Source: Pseudomonas sp. TNT3
GTDB taxonomy: Bacteria; Pseudomonadota; Gammaproteobacteria; Pseudomonadales; Pseudomonadaceae
NCBI RefSeq assembly: GCF_010095445.2
Contig: NZ_WFGV02000060.1
Span: forward strand, 1-35,211
DNA: 35,211 nt
Direction of reading: 5' to 3'
Made by a program: the position numbers and the translations under genes. Below, in pieces: positions 1 through 8,496 of the stretch. The notes below the pieces were generated by a model. That model ran no database searches. It was given only the letters and a program-made list of their open reading frames with translations, and was not told where the DNA came from. Every line of letters starts with the position of its first letter. Within the stretch, counting starts at the first letter, position 1.

Positions 1-14
1 CGGCGCTTTGGGTA

Positions 15-94
15 GAAGGGGTGGGACGAGAAGTCTCCCACAGTCTGTACTGGTCAGAGTCAGAATCGAGTCTGTAGTCCCACCCCACCCCTTC
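15..94. repeat. G/C-strand-biased inverted repeat at the left edge
   Basis: The arm GAAGGGGTGGGA at 15-26 can pair with TCCCACCCC/ACCCCTTC material at 78-94; the right arm contains the CCCAC unit twice. The sequence between the arms (about 28-76) has no ORF I would defend. It could be the end of an element or a transcript terminator belonging to a gene outside the window. No function is assigned. Confidence 0.4.
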
Positions 95-110
95 AAGTCT
101 AAACATACAA

Positions 111-186
111 GCGAGCCTGCTCGCGATTGAGGTGTAACAGTCAACAACGACGTTGGATGTTACGGCCCTATCGCGAGCAGGCTCGC
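111..186. repeat. REP-like inverted repeat (GCGAGCCTGCTCGCGAT family)
   Basis: A 17-nt arm at 111-127 is the exact reverse complement of 170-186, separated by a 42-nt spacer. The CGAGCAGGCTCG core is typical of the intergenic palindromic repeats of fluorescent pseudomonads. It lies just beyond the 3' end of trxC and could form a hairpin in a transcript from either strand. Confidence 0.75.
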
Positions 187-211
187 TCGCACATTTGAAT
201 GTGCCGTGATT

Positions 212-646
212 TTAAATCCCCTGGCTACGCAACCAGCTCATTAGCTGTGGCAGCGGAAACGCTCCGCTCTGGCGGGCCACTTCCCGGCCGTTCTTGAACA
301 AAATCAGGCTCGGAATCGAGCGAATCCCCAACTGCGCCGACAACGCCTGGTTAGCTTCGCTGTCCAGCTTGGCCAGTCGACATTTGCCCGCCAGTTGCAC
401 AGCCGCCTGCTCGAACACCGGTGCAAATGACTTGCACGGCCCGCACCAGTCCGCCCACACGTCCACCAGCAGCGGCAGATCACCCTTGATCTGACTGGCG
501 TAATCGCCTTGCTTCAATTCGAACGGCTTGTTCAACAACACCTCGGCCTTGCAGCGGCCGCATTTAGGGTGGTCGTTGAGGCGTTCGGCGGGGATGCGGT
601 TCAGTCCGTTGCAGTGGGGGCAGGGGATGAGGAGAGGGTCGGTCAT
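212..646 (-). CDS. trxC: Thioredoxin 2 (TrxC), zinc-binding cytoplasmic thioredoxin
   Basis: Encodes 144 residues. The N-terminal segment has two CxxC pairs (CPHC and CGRC), the zinc-binding region that separates thioredoxin 2 from thioredoxin 1. The thioredoxin fold follows, with the redox-active WCGPC and the later cis-proline region (SIPSL). By family it is a cytoplasmic disulfide reductase linked to oxidative stress and recharged by thioredoxin reductase. The ATG at 646 is chosen because GGAG lies six bases upstream and the protein then starts just before the first zinc pair; an in-frame start at 670 would add eight residues. The gene stands alone, divergent from the toxin-antitoxin pair. 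No OxyR site was identified by eye. Confidence 0.93.
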   Translation of the reverse strand: MTDPLLIPCPHCNGLNRIPAERLNDHPKCGRCKAEVLLNKPFELKQGDYASQIKGDLPLLVDVWADWCGPCKSFAPVFEQAAVQLAGKCRLAKLDSEANQALSAQLGIRSIPSLILFKNGREVARQSGAFPLPQLMSWLRSQGI

Positions 647-871
647 GTCGGGCTCCAGAATATCGGGCAATCAGTGACGGTGAGGTGGAGTCGACGGCTG
701 TGTTTATCAAGTCGGGGTCGTCTCGTCACAGGCTCGAAGGCAGTTGCAACTGCTAACAGTTTCCAGGCATTCACTTCTGAAACGGCAACTACGCTGGGGA
801 GCAATTTCGGCCATCAATCAATTTAGAGGTGTTCGCTTTGCCGTCAACTGCGTGCTACTTTTGTTGCACTT

Positions 872-885
872 ATCGAGCAATCGAT
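872..885 (+). promoter_or_regulatory. Possible autoregulatory operator of the toxin-antitoxin pair
   Basis: The palindrome ATCGA-GCAA-TCGAT lies about 30 bases before the antitoxin start. Antitoxins of this AbrB/MazE class commonly bind palindromes in their own promoter, so the position fits an operator. There is no direct evidence of binding, and I could not fix the -35/-10 boxes with confidence. Confidence 0.3.
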
Positions 886-915
886 ATCTCACCTTCTTCG
901 GATAGGAGTTATCCC

Positions 916-1185
916 ATGTCCGTGACTTCCAAAATACGCCGTCAAGGTGGTGCTGCGGTGATTACGCTCCCGCCTACTTTGCTCAAGCTCTTGCACCTGG
1001 AGGTAGGAGCCCAGTTGGAACTGAATGTAGTAGATGGCGAGTTGATAGCCCGCCCGGTTACTCCGACGCCGCGTAAACGCTTCAGTCTTGCTGAACTGCT
1101 TGAGGGCTCTGAAGAAATGTCTGAGCTGACCGCATTGACCGCGTCTGCACGCGAAGGTGATCCAGTTGGTCGGGAGCTGGGTTGA
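916..1185 (+). CDS. chpS: Antitoxin, AbrB/MazE-type (ChpS-like)
   Basis: Encodes 89 residues. The N-terminal half is a swapped-hairpin AbrB/MazE DNA-binding domain (SKIRRQGGAAVITLPPTLL, then LEVGAQLEL and GELIARP). A segment resembling the ChpS 'RYSLDELL' element follows (RFSLAELLEG), then an acidic tail likely to wrap the toxin. The start at 916 is chosen over upstream in-frame codons because TAGGAG lies at 902-907 and the AbrB fold begins directly after it. The stop overlaps the toxin start (TGATG at 1183-1187), so translation is probably coupled. By family it neutralises the downstream RNase and represses its own promoter. Confidence 0.85.
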   Translation: MSVTSKIRRQGGAAVITLPPTLLKLLHLEVGAQLELNVVDGELIARPVTPTPRKRFSLAELLEGSEEMSELTALTASAREGDPVGRELG

Positions 1186-1547
1186 TGGTTCGTCGGCAAG
1201 CACCACAGCGTGGCGATGTTTACTGGATTGACCCAAATCCGGTAGCGGGGCGAGAGATGATGAATCGACATCGCTTCGTCGTTATAACACCAAGAGAAAT
1301 CAATGCACTGGGTGTCAGCATGACCGTGCCGGTGACCAGCGGTGGAAGTTTCAGTCGAAACACCGGCTTGGCCGTCATCATTTCCGGCCATGAAACAAAC
1401 GGTGTGGCCGTCTGTAATCAGGTACGCAGTTTTGACATCGAACAGCGTGTCCGGGATGGTTCTGCCAAGTTTATTGAGCGACTCGACGATGCGACGATGG
1501 CGGACATTGTCAGCCGAGTCGTCAGCGCCATCGATCCATTGGTTTAA
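1185..1547 (+). CDS. chpB: mRNA interferase toxin, PemK/MazF family (ChpB-like)
   Basis: Encodes 120 residues, the usual length for the family. It begins with the RGDVYWID strand of PemK/MazF toxins, followed by PVAGREMMNRHRFVVITP and the ChpB-like PVTSGGSFSRNTGLAVII stretch. Family members are ribosome-independent or ribosome-assisted endoribonucleases that cut mRNA at short motifs and arrest growth. The ATG at 1185 overlaps the antitoxin stop; an in-frame TTG one codon upstream is also possible. The ORF is complete with no frameshift, so the pair looks intact. It converges with selO, with only six bases between the two stop codons. Confidence 0.88.
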   Translation: MVRRQAPQRGDVYWIDPNPVAGREMMNRHRFVVITPREINALGVSMTVPVTSGGSFSRNTGLAVIISGHETNGVAVCNQVRSFDIEQRVRDGSAKFIERLDDATMADIVSRVVSAIDPLV

Positions 1548-1553
1548 GCACGA

Positions 1554-3017
1554 TTACGACGAACAACTGATCTCCAGATGCTTGCCCCACTCCGGCGGCC
1601 GTTCGGCGTAACGTTCCATCCCCGGTTGTTCCTCGAACGGCTTGCTCAGCACCGCATGCAAGCGGCGAACCTCTGAATAATCGCCTCCCTCTGCCGCATC
1701 GATGGCTTTCTGCGCCAAATAGTTGCGCAGGATGTAGAGCGGGTTCACAGCGTGCATCCGTTCGCGGCGCTGCGGCTGGTCAATCTCTCCTTCACGCGCC
1801 ACCCGGGCCACATAGCGCTCGGCCCATGCATCGAAGCCTTTGATGTCGACGAAGTCATCGCGCAGTCGGGCGACCGCCAGTTGCGGTGCTTCGTCGCCCA
1901 GGCGACGGAAGAACAGGCTGTAGTCGACGCCGCTGTTTTGCATCAGTTGCAGCAGCTGTTCGAGCAGTTTCTGGTCATCGTCTTCGGCGGTGGTGAGGCC
2001 GAGGCGACGGCGCATAAGGTCCAGGTAATGGGCCTGATACAGCGGCAGGTACAAACCCAGTGTTTCGCGCAGGGCTTCGACGCTGATGAACGGTGTCAGT
2101 GCCTGGGCGAGGGCGCTGAGGTTCCACTGGCCAATCGGTACCTGGTTGCTGAAGGAGTAGCGGCCTTGGTCATCAGAATGGTTGCAGATGAAGTTGGCGT
2201 CGAAGTCATCGAGGAATGCGAACGGACCGAAGTCGAAGGTGATGCCCAGGATCGACATGTTGTCGGTGTTCATCACGCCGTGGCAGAAACCATAGGCTTG
2301 CCATTTGGCGATCAGCTCGGCATTGCGCTCGACGATTTCCCGGAACATCGCCAGGTACGGCTCCGGTTGTTCGAGGCATTCCGCGAAGTGCATGGCCAGG
2401 ACGTGCTGGCCCAGTTCGTTCTGCTGCTCGGGGCGCTTGGTGTAGTAGAAATATTCGAAATGTCCGAAACGGATATGGCTCGGCGCCAGGCGCAGGACCA
2501 TGGCTGCGCGTTCCTGTTTCTCGCGCCAGACCGGGGTGTCTGAACCGATCACGCACAGCGCCCGGGTGGTCGGAATGTTCAGGGCGTTCAGCGCTTCAGA
2601 CGCCAGAAACTCGCGGATCGACGAGCGCAATACCGCCCGTCCATCGCCCATGCGCGAGAAGGGCGTCTGACCGGCGCCTTTCAGGTGCAAATCCCAGTGT
2701 TCCCCGGCTTCGTTGTAGACCTCACCCAGCAGCAACCCGCGACCGTCACCCAATTGGGGGTTGTACGAGCCAAACTGGTGACCGGAATAGACCATCGCCC
2801 TCGGCACCGCGTCCGCCCACAGCTTGTGGCCACTGAACAGCTCGGCGAACTCCGGGGTGTCGGCCACGGCCGGATCCAGATCAAGCAGCGCCATGGCGGC
2901 GGGGCTGGCCACCACCAGTCGAGGGTTGTCGATGGGTTCAGGCAGCACATGAGCGCTAAAGGCATCGCCCAGGCGGGCGAAGCGGTTATCGAAGGTCAGT
3001 TCGTCGAGGGCTTTCAC
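1554..3017 (-). CDS. selO: Protein adenylyltransferase SelO (YdiU family pseudokinase)
   Basis: Encodes 487 residues, full length for bacterial SelO. Visible family motifs are YSGHQFGSYNPQLGDGRG, the lysine-bearing LHLKGAGQTPFSRMGDGRA, CHGVMNTDNMSILG and TFDFGPFAFLDDFD, which supply the ATP and metal ligands of the flipped-nucleotide pseudokinase fold. SelO enzymes transfer AMP to Ser/Thr/Tyr of target proteins, with a redox role shown in E. coli. The C-terminus ends ..EISCSS, keeping the conserved Cys where eukaryotic homologues carry selenocysteine. The start is GTG at 3017 with GGAG just upstream. It lies 48 bases after mscK on the same strand. Confidence 0.93.
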   Translation of the reverse strand: MKALDELTFDNRFARLGDAFSAHVLPEPIDNPRLVVASPAAMALLDLDPAVADTPEFAELFSGHKLWADAVPRAMVYSGHQFGSYNPQLGDGRGLLLGEVYNEAGEHWDLHLKGAGQTPFSRMGDGRAVLRSSIREFLASEALNALNIPTTRALCVIGSDTPVWREKQERAAMVLRLAPSHIRFGHFEYFYYTKRPEQQNELGQHVLAMHFAECLEQPEPYLAMFREIVERNAELIAKWQAYGFCHGVMNTDNMSILGITFDFGPFAFLDDFDANFICNHSDDQGRYSFSNQVPIGQWNLSALAQALTPFISVEALRETLGLYLPLYQAHYLDLMRRRLGLTTAEDDDQKLLEQLLQLMQNSGVDYSLFFRRLGDEAPQLAVARLRDDFVDIKGFDAWAERYVARVAREGEIDQPQRRERMHAVNPLYILRNYLAQKAIDAAEGGDYSEVRRLHAVLSKPFEEQPGMERYAERPPEWGKHLEISCSS

Positions 3018-3028
3018 CGGCCATCTCC

Positions 3029-3052
3029 AGCAGAATGTCCGAGCATTCTGCT
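3029..3052 (-). other. Hairpin between mscK and selO
   Basis: AGCAGAATG at 3029-3037 pairs perfectly with CATTCTGCT at 3044-3052 around a six-base loop. On the minus strand the hairpin ends right beside the GGAG of selO. There is no T tract, so it is not an ordinary terminator. It could stabilise processed mRNA ends or modulate selO translation; this is inference only. Confidence 0.45.
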
Positions 3053-3065
3053 AGGGATAAGCGGG

Positions 3066-6000
3066 TTAGTCGAGCTTGGCGGCAGGAGGTTCTTGCGGCG
3101 GTTTGCCATCGACCAGCGGCACGATGGTTTTGGTTTCCGGCTCGATCGGCACCATTTTGTATTCCTGGCCGTGAAGGTTCTTGAGGTAAACCTCCATCTG
3201 CCGGAACGAGATGTTGATGTGCTGCTTTTTGAACTCGCGATTGATGAAGCGGTTGACCTCGTCGAGTACCGGGTTACGGTCACCGAGGTCCCGCACGTGC
3301 ATGCGCAGCTCATGGTCGAGCGTGCTTTCGCCGAAGTTCAGGAAATACACGTGGGGTTCCGGATCTTTCAGGACGCGCGGGTTTTCCCTGGCGGCCTTGA
3401 GCAGCAGCTCTTTGACCAGGTCCAGGTCCGAGCCGTAATCGACGCCGAGCTTGAGCGTGACACGGGTGATGGTGTCGGTCAGGGACCAGTTGATCAATTG
3501 CCCGGTGATGAACGTCTTGTTCGGGACAATGATGTCCTTGCGGTCGAAGTCGGTGATGGTCGTGGCGCGAATACGTATCTTGCTCACGGTGCCCGACAGG
3601 TTGCCGATGGTGATCGTGTCGCCGATCCGCACCGGGCGTTCGAACAGGATCATGATCCCGGAGATGAAGTTCGCAAAGATCTCCTGCATCCCGAAACCAA
3701 GCCCCACCGACAGCGCCGCTACCAGCCATTGCAACTTGTCCCAGCTGACGCCGAGGGTCGACAGGGTGGAAACGAAGCCGATGCCGGCGATCACATAGGA
3801 CAGCAAAGTAGTCGTGGCGTAGGCGCTGCCCTGGGCGAGGTTCAGCTTGGACAGCACCAGGACTTCCAGCAGTCCCGGCAAGTTGCGTGCGAGGGCGAAG
3901 GTGATGCCGATGATGATCAGCGCGCCGAGCATGTCGCCGATGCTGATCGGCACCATGCTCATGTTGGCGCCGGTGCCGCTGGTGTATTCGTAGAGGGTGA
4001 TGTTGTCCAGGTACGAAAACACCGAGATCAGGTCCGACCAGACCCAATACAGCGCGGCCATGAACCCACCGAGCAGCGCCAGGCGGATCAGTCGCAAGGA
4101 CTGTTCGTTGACCTTTTCGATGTCCAGTGTCGGCTCTTCGATCACCGCTTCGCCATCGCCGGCCTCTTTGGCGGCCTGGCGTTTGGCCAAGGCACGCTGA
4201 TAGGCCAGGCGTCGGGCTGCAACGCTGAGGCCGCGGACGAAGGTCGCTTCGATCACCAGCCAGAACATCAGCAGGTAAAGGGTGTTGATCAGCCGATCGC
4301 TGAGTTTCAGCGCGGTGTAGTAGTAGCCAAAGCACACCGCCACGAACAACGCGATCGGCAACGCCGTGAACATGATCCCCACAGCCTTGCGGAACAGTGA
4401 GGCATTCTCGTGAGTCGGGCTGCTGATCAGCAGACGGCTGAGCAGCCAGGCCATCAGCGCATAACAGGTGAGCACCACCGGCATGCCGAGCACGTCATCC
4501 GCCAGCGCCGCCGGTTGCAGCTCGGCAACCGCCACTACGGCAACCAGCGCCATCACTACCAGCCCGAGTCGGCGGACCCAGCCTTGCAGGAATTCGACCT
4601 GGGGCTTTTCCCAACGGAAGTGCAGCTCTGCCACGCCACCCGGCGCGAGAATCCGGTAAGCGGTGTAGAACACCAGCCAGGCCTGCGCCATTTGCAACAG
4701 TGCGGCGCCCATGTTGGCGTTTTGCCCGCGAGCATCGATCTGCAAGGCCAGGCCACATAAGGCGAGGGCGAGGGAAACCGGCATCGCCAGCAGAATATTG
4801 ATCAGGATCGCCTGCGGCGTGTGCAACTGACTATCACGCTTGAAGTGACCGATGTCCTGGTGAACCTTGTTCAAACGGGCATACAGGCTCTTGCGACGCC
4901 ACAGCAGCGCGCCGATCATCAACGCCAGTGGCAGGAACAGCAGCGGTCGCTGGGTCAGACCGTCGTACAGCTCGCTTACGCTGGAGGCCCAGGGCAGGGT
5001 CGTGACCTGACGCTGCAGGCGCTCCGGCACGCTGTGCATCCACTCGAAATCCAGCGGTTTGTTGCTGGGGATCCAGAACATCTGCTCGTCGAGGGTTGCG
5101 CGCAAACTCTGCGCGGTACTCAGCAGTTGTTTCTGATTGAGTTGCAACGTGATGGATTCATTGAGCACTGCGCTCAATTCGCGGTTCAAGCGTTCCAGCA
5201 AATCGGCGCGGGTGTTGGCCAGTTCCAGCAGGCTCTTGCGCAGTTGCGGGGTGACTTGCTCCGGCGGTTGAGTCGCCAGCAAATTGTCGACGTAAGTGGC
5301 CGGATTGCTCAGCAGTTCGCGTTGCTGGCTGACATCAAACTGATACAGGCGAATGTCGGCAATCTGGTCCGCGAGGTCGCGGTCGAGCTTGAGGCGCGGC
5401 AGGGCTTGTTTCTGTTTGTAGAGAATCTTGGAGAGCAGCAAGCTGCCTTTGAGCACATTGATCTGTTCGTCCAGTGCCGAATCGCTCTGGGTGACGCTGT
5501 CCAGTTGCTGTTTGGTTTGCAGGTTTTGCTGGGTGACGATGTTGAGGCGGTCGGTACTTTTGAGCAGGTAGTCGGACAGCTTCAGGTTGATCGAGCTTTC
5601 AGTGGCCAGCAGGCTACTGCCACCGGACTTTTGGGCTTCGATGGACTGCTGCGTGACGGTTTCTTGGGACTGGGCCAGGCGCTTCTGGTTGATCAGGTTC
5701 TGCAGTTCCTGGATCTCTTGATCCAGACGATCGGATTTCTCCGAGAGCAAGTCATGCTGGCTGTTACCCAGGTCCTGCAACTGGCTGTTGCCGGCCAGTT
5801 CCTGGCGTCGCAGCGGGATCAGGGCATTGAGGGCGGCAAGCTCGGCGTTGAGCTGGTCGCGCTGCTCGCCACTCAGGGCCTTGCCGTTGTCCTTGCCGGC
5901 CTTGAGGATGTTGTTGATCTGCTGGATGCGCGTCTGGCTGGCGGAGATTTCCGCCTGGGCGCGCTCGGGACGGGTTTGGGCCGTGATGACCAGGCTGTTG

Positions 6001-6416
6001 GCATCGGCTAATGCCTTTTGCAGATCGCTTTGCTGGGTAGAGCGCTCGGTGAGCATCTGCTCAAGTTGCTGAATCGACAGGTTGGCGAAGCGTTGCTCCA
6101 CCGGCAGCACCTTGGTGCCCTTCAACCGGGTCAGTTCACGCTGATTCTCGATGTTCTGCTTGGGGGCGGTCGCCAGTTGCTGCTTGAGATCGATCAGCTT
6201 CTGCTCGTAATCACGCTTATTGTTTAGCTGGGTCAGCGTGTTTTGCAGGATGCTTTGCAGGGCTTTCTGATCGGCTTCCGGCAGTTTGCGATCGGCGATC
6301 TTGTCCAGGCTGGCTTGCACGGCTTCGCTGGAAGGTGGTTCGGCGGCTTGCAACGTACCGACCGTGAGGCTCAAGCCCAGCAGGGCCATGAAGAAATAGT
6401 TGCGCAGGGTTGACAT
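3066..6416 (-). CDS. mscK: Large mechanosensitive channel, MscK/KefA type
   Basis: Encodes 1116 residues. A signal peptide (roughly 1-24, cut after LQA) precedes a long Gln/Leu-rich periplasmic coiled-coil region (about 30-470). A multi-helix membrane region follows (about 490-900). The MscS core includes a pore-lining helix rich in Gly/Ala (SVGLGFGMQEIFANFISG, near 890-915) and the beta domain (FERPVRIGDTITIGNLSGTV). It ends in a soluble cage and a Pro/Glu-rich tail. Channels of this class open on hypo-osmotic shock to release solutes; E. coli MscK also responds to external K+. It sits between cvrA (33 bases upstream) and selO (48 bases downstream) on one strand, suggesting one transcript. 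Whether it is K+-gated cannot be seen from sequence. Confidence 0.87.
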   Translation of the reverse strand: MSTLRNYFFMALLGLSLTVGTLQAAEPPSSEAVQASLDKIADRKLPEADQKALQSILQNTLTQLNNKRDYEQKLIDLKQQLATAPKQNIENQRELTRLKGTKVLPVEQRFANLSIQQLEQMLTERSTQQSDLQKALADANSLVITAQTRPERAQAEISASQTRIQQINNILKAGKDNGKALSGEQRDQLNAELAALNALIPLRRQELAGNSQLQDLGNSQHDLLSEKSDRLDQEIQELQNLINQKRLAQSQETVTQQSIEAQKSGGSSLLATESSINLKLSDYLLKSTDRLNIVTQQNLQTKQQLDSVTQSDSALDEQINVLKGSLLLSKILYKQKQALPRLKLDRDLADQIADIRLYQFDVSQQRELLSNPATYVDNLLATQPPEQVTPQLRKSLLELANTRADLLERLNRELSAVLNESITLQLNQKQLLSTAQSLRATLDEQMFWIPSNKPLDFEWMHSVPERLQRQVTTLPWASSVSELYDGLTQRPLLFLPLALMIGALLWRRKSLYARLNKVHQDIGHFKRDSQLHTPQAILINILLAMPVSLALALCGLALQIDARGQNANMGAALLQMAQAWLVFYTAYRILAPGGVAELHFRWEKPQVEFLQGWVRRLGLVVMALVAVVAVAELQPAALADDVLGMPVVLTCYALMAWLLSRLLISSPTHENASLFRKAVGIMFTALPIALFVAVCFGYYYTALKLSDRLINTLYLLMFWLVIEATFVRGLSVAARRLAYQRALAKRQAAKEAGDGEAVIEEPTLDIEKVNEQSLRLIRLALLGGFMAALYWVWSDLISVFSYLDNITLYEYTSGTGANMSMVPISIGDMLGALIIIGITFALARNLPGLLEVLVLSKLNLAQGSAYATTTLLSYVIAGIGFVSTLSTLGVSWDKLQWLVAALSVGLGFGMQEIFANFISGIMILFERPVRIGDTITIGNLSGTVSKIRIRATTITDFDRKDIIVPNKTFITGQLINWSLTDTITRVTLKLGVDYGSDLDLVKELLLKAARENPRVLKDPEPHVYFLNFGESTLDHELRMHVRDLGDRNPVLDEVNRFINREFKKQHINISFRQMEVYLKNLHGQEYKMVPIEPETKTIVPLVDGKPPQEPPAAKLD

Positions 6417-6449
6417 AGAGACCGATCGAAAGCTGGCGAAGTAGGGAGT

Positions 6450-8192
6450 TTAGAGGAAGAGTCCCGGACCCGGGCGACTTCCTTCGGGGAATCTGACGCC
6501 CACTTTACCAATCTTGTTCCCGTCCATGACCGCGACCGTCCAGATGGTGCTGTTCCATTCGACCTGGTCGCCCACTACTGGCGCACCGCCCACTTTCTGC
6601 GCGATGAAGTGGCCGAGTGACATGTCCGGATCGATGCCTTCGACCTTCAGCCCGTACAGGGCAGCAACCGCGGCCAGCTGGGCATCTCCTTCGAGCACGA
6701 AGTCGCCGAAGAAGCGCAAATCCAGACCCCGTTGTGGCGCCTGGCTGAAGAGTTTTCCGAGGGCCGGAAGATTGTGTTCATGGCCGATAACACACAGCAA
6801 ATCATCGACTTCGAGCACTGTACTACCCGACGGATGGAGCAGTTGCTGACCACGAAACAGGGCGGCGATACGTGTGCCTTCGGGCATTTTCAAGTCGCGA
6901 AGGGGCGAACCGATGCACCATTTTTCGGCGCCGAGGCGATAAACGAACAGCTCCCACTCGCTGGTCACGTGGACTTCCAGAGCGGCGCGAGAGATAGGCG
7001 CTGGTTCTGGCGGCACGGTGACCTTCAACAGCTTCGCCACCCACGGCAGGCTTGTGCCCTGAACCAGCAGCGACACCAGCACGATAAAGAACGCGAGGTT
7101 GAAATAGAGCTGGGCATTGGGCAGCCCGGCCATCAGCGGAAACACCGCCAGAATGATCGGGACCGCGCCGCGCAGGCCCACCCAGGAAATAAAGGCTTTC
7201 TCGCGGCCATGGAACGCTTTGAACGGGAGCAGCCCGACGACCACCGACAGTGGCCGCGCAAACAGAATCATCCACAACGCCAACCCGAGGGCGGGCAGGG
7301 CGATGGGCAGCAAATCGTGGGGTGTTACCAACAGGCCGAGTACGAGGAACATCCCGATCTGCGCCAGCCAGGCCATGCCGTCGAGCATGTGCAAAATCCC
7401 GTGGCGACTGCGCACCGGGCGATTGCCGATCACCAGACCGCACAGGTACACCGCGAGGAAACCGCTGCCGTGCAGGGCGTTGGTCAGGGCGAAGATCACC
7501 AGGCCTCCGGCTATCACCAGAATCGGGTAGAGACCGTTGGCCAGGTTGATTCGGTTGACCAGTTGCAGCATGACCCAGCCGCCACCAAGGCCGATGACGC
7601 CGCCGATCCCGAACTCGCGCAACAGGTGCGTCAGCAAGCTCCAATGCAAACCGGTCTGGCCACTGGCGAGCATGTCGATCAGGGTCACAGTGAGGAACAC
7701 CGCCATCGGGTCGTTGCTGCCGGACTCGATCTCGAGGCTGGCGGTGACCCGCTCGTTCAGGCCTTTACCGCCCAGTAGCGAGAACACCGCCGCGGCATCG
7801 GTGGAGCCGACGATGGCGCCGATCAGCAGCCCCTGAATCATGTTCAGGTTGAACAGCCAGGCGGCTGCCATGCCGGTCAGTCCGGTAGTAATCAATACCC
7901 CGACCGTGGCCAGCGAGAGCGCCGGCCATAACGCCACGCGGAAACTGGACACTCGGGTGCGCAACCCACCGTCGAGCAAAATGACCGCCAGTGCGAGGTT
8001 GCCGACCAGATAGGCCGTTGGGTAGTTATCGAAAATAATGCCGCCACCATCGACACCGGCGGCCATGCCGACGGCAAGAATGATGACCAGAATCGGGATG
8101 CCGAGGCGGGACGAAAGTGAGCTCACCAGAATGCTCGCACCTACCAGCAACGCGCCGATCAAGAACAGGCTGTTGATGGTCGTCGCATTCAA
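6450..8192 (-). CDS. cvrA: Potassium/proton antiporter CvrA (NhaP2, CPA1 family)
   Basis: Encodes 580 residues, close to the 578 of E. coli CvrA. The N-terminal ~390 residues are a multi-helix CPA1 exchanger with family motifs (SSRLGIPILVIILAVGMAAG, NLALAVILLDGGLRT, GAIVGSTDAAAVFSLL, EIESGSNDPMAVFLT). The C-terminal third contains a regulatory TrkA-C-like region followed by a CorC/HlyC-type segment. I start it at the TTG at 8192 (LNATTINSLFL) because it matches the known N-terminus of the family and has GGAG eight bases upstream; the ATG at 8237 would add 15 unlikely residues. It exchanges K+ (or Na+) for H+ at the inner membrane and is the probable first gene of cvrA-mscK-selO. Confidence 0.9.
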   Translation of the reverse strand: MNATTINSLFLIGALLVGASILVSSLSSRLGIPILVIILAVGMAAGVDGGGIIFDNYPTAYLVGNLALAVILLDGGLRTRVSSFRVALWPALSLATVGVLITTGLTGMAAAWLFNLNMIQGLLIGAIVGSTDAAAVFSLLGGKGLNERVTASLEIESGSNDPMAVFLTVTLIDMLASGQTGLHWSLLTHLLREFGIGGVIGLGGGWVMLQLVNRINLANGLYPILVIAGGLVIFALTNALHGSGFLAVYLCGLVIGNRPVRSRHGILHMLDGMAWLAQIGMFLVLGLLVTPHDLLPIALPALGLALWMILFARPLSVVVGLLPFKAFHGREKAFISWVGLRGAVPIILAVFPLMAGLPNAQLYFNLAFFIVLVSLLVQGTSLPWVAKLLKVTVPPEPAPISRAALEVHVTSEWELFVYRLGAEKWCIGSPLRDLKMPEGTRIAALFRGQQLLHPSGSTVLEVDDLLCVIGHEHNLPALGKLFSQAPQRGLDLRFFGDFVLEGDAQLAAVAALYGLKVEGIDPDMSLGHFIAQKVGGAPVVGDQVEWNSTIWTVAVMDGNKIGKVGVRFPEGSRPGPGLFL

Positions 8193-8332
8193 AGGCAGTA
8201 CTCCAGAAAAGCTGAAAGGCGGGCACAAACTGACCATGCAGTCTGCGTGCCAGCGATTCTAACCTGTTGAAATGTGATGCTGTCAAAAAGGTTTTGGTCG
8301 CAACGACAACGTCACCGGTTTGAGCTTGATCC

Positions 8333-8463
8333 CTGTGGCGAGGGAGCTTGCTCCCGCTGGGTGGCGAAGCCACCCCAAACAGTCAGCGCGTTGAGCCAGA
8401 TTCAGCGGGGGACGGATTTGCGACTGCTTCGCAGTCGAGCGGGAGCAAGCTCCCTCGCCACAG
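8333..8463. repeat. REP/BIME-like pair (CTGTGGCGAGGGAGC family), copy 1
   Basis: The 26-nt arm at 8333-8358 is the exact reverse complement of 8438-8463. Each arm contains its own small palindrome (GGGAGCTTGCTCCC / GGGAGCAAGCTCCC), giving a two-headed element. It lies between the cvrA start and the 3' end of a chemoreceptor. The same family recurs at 27674-27806. Confidence 0.85.
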
Positions 8464-8496
8464 TAATCAATCGGTCCAAAAAAGCAGTGTTAGCGG

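Noticed and set aside
2685..4400. 571-codon open frame on the plus strand opposite selO and mscK
   Set aside because: It is antisense to two well-recognised genes, is rich in Arg/Gln/His/Asp with no family pattern, and reflects high-GC codon bias on the other strand.
4821..6011. 396-codon plus-strand frame opposite the coiled-coil part of mscK
   Set aside because: Its Leu/Gln/Val richness is the reverse reading of the heptad repeats of MscK.
8333..8463. Spaced palindromes as a possible CRISPR array
   Set aside because: Only two oppositely oriented arms are present, with no regular direct repeats or spacers; they are REP-type elements.
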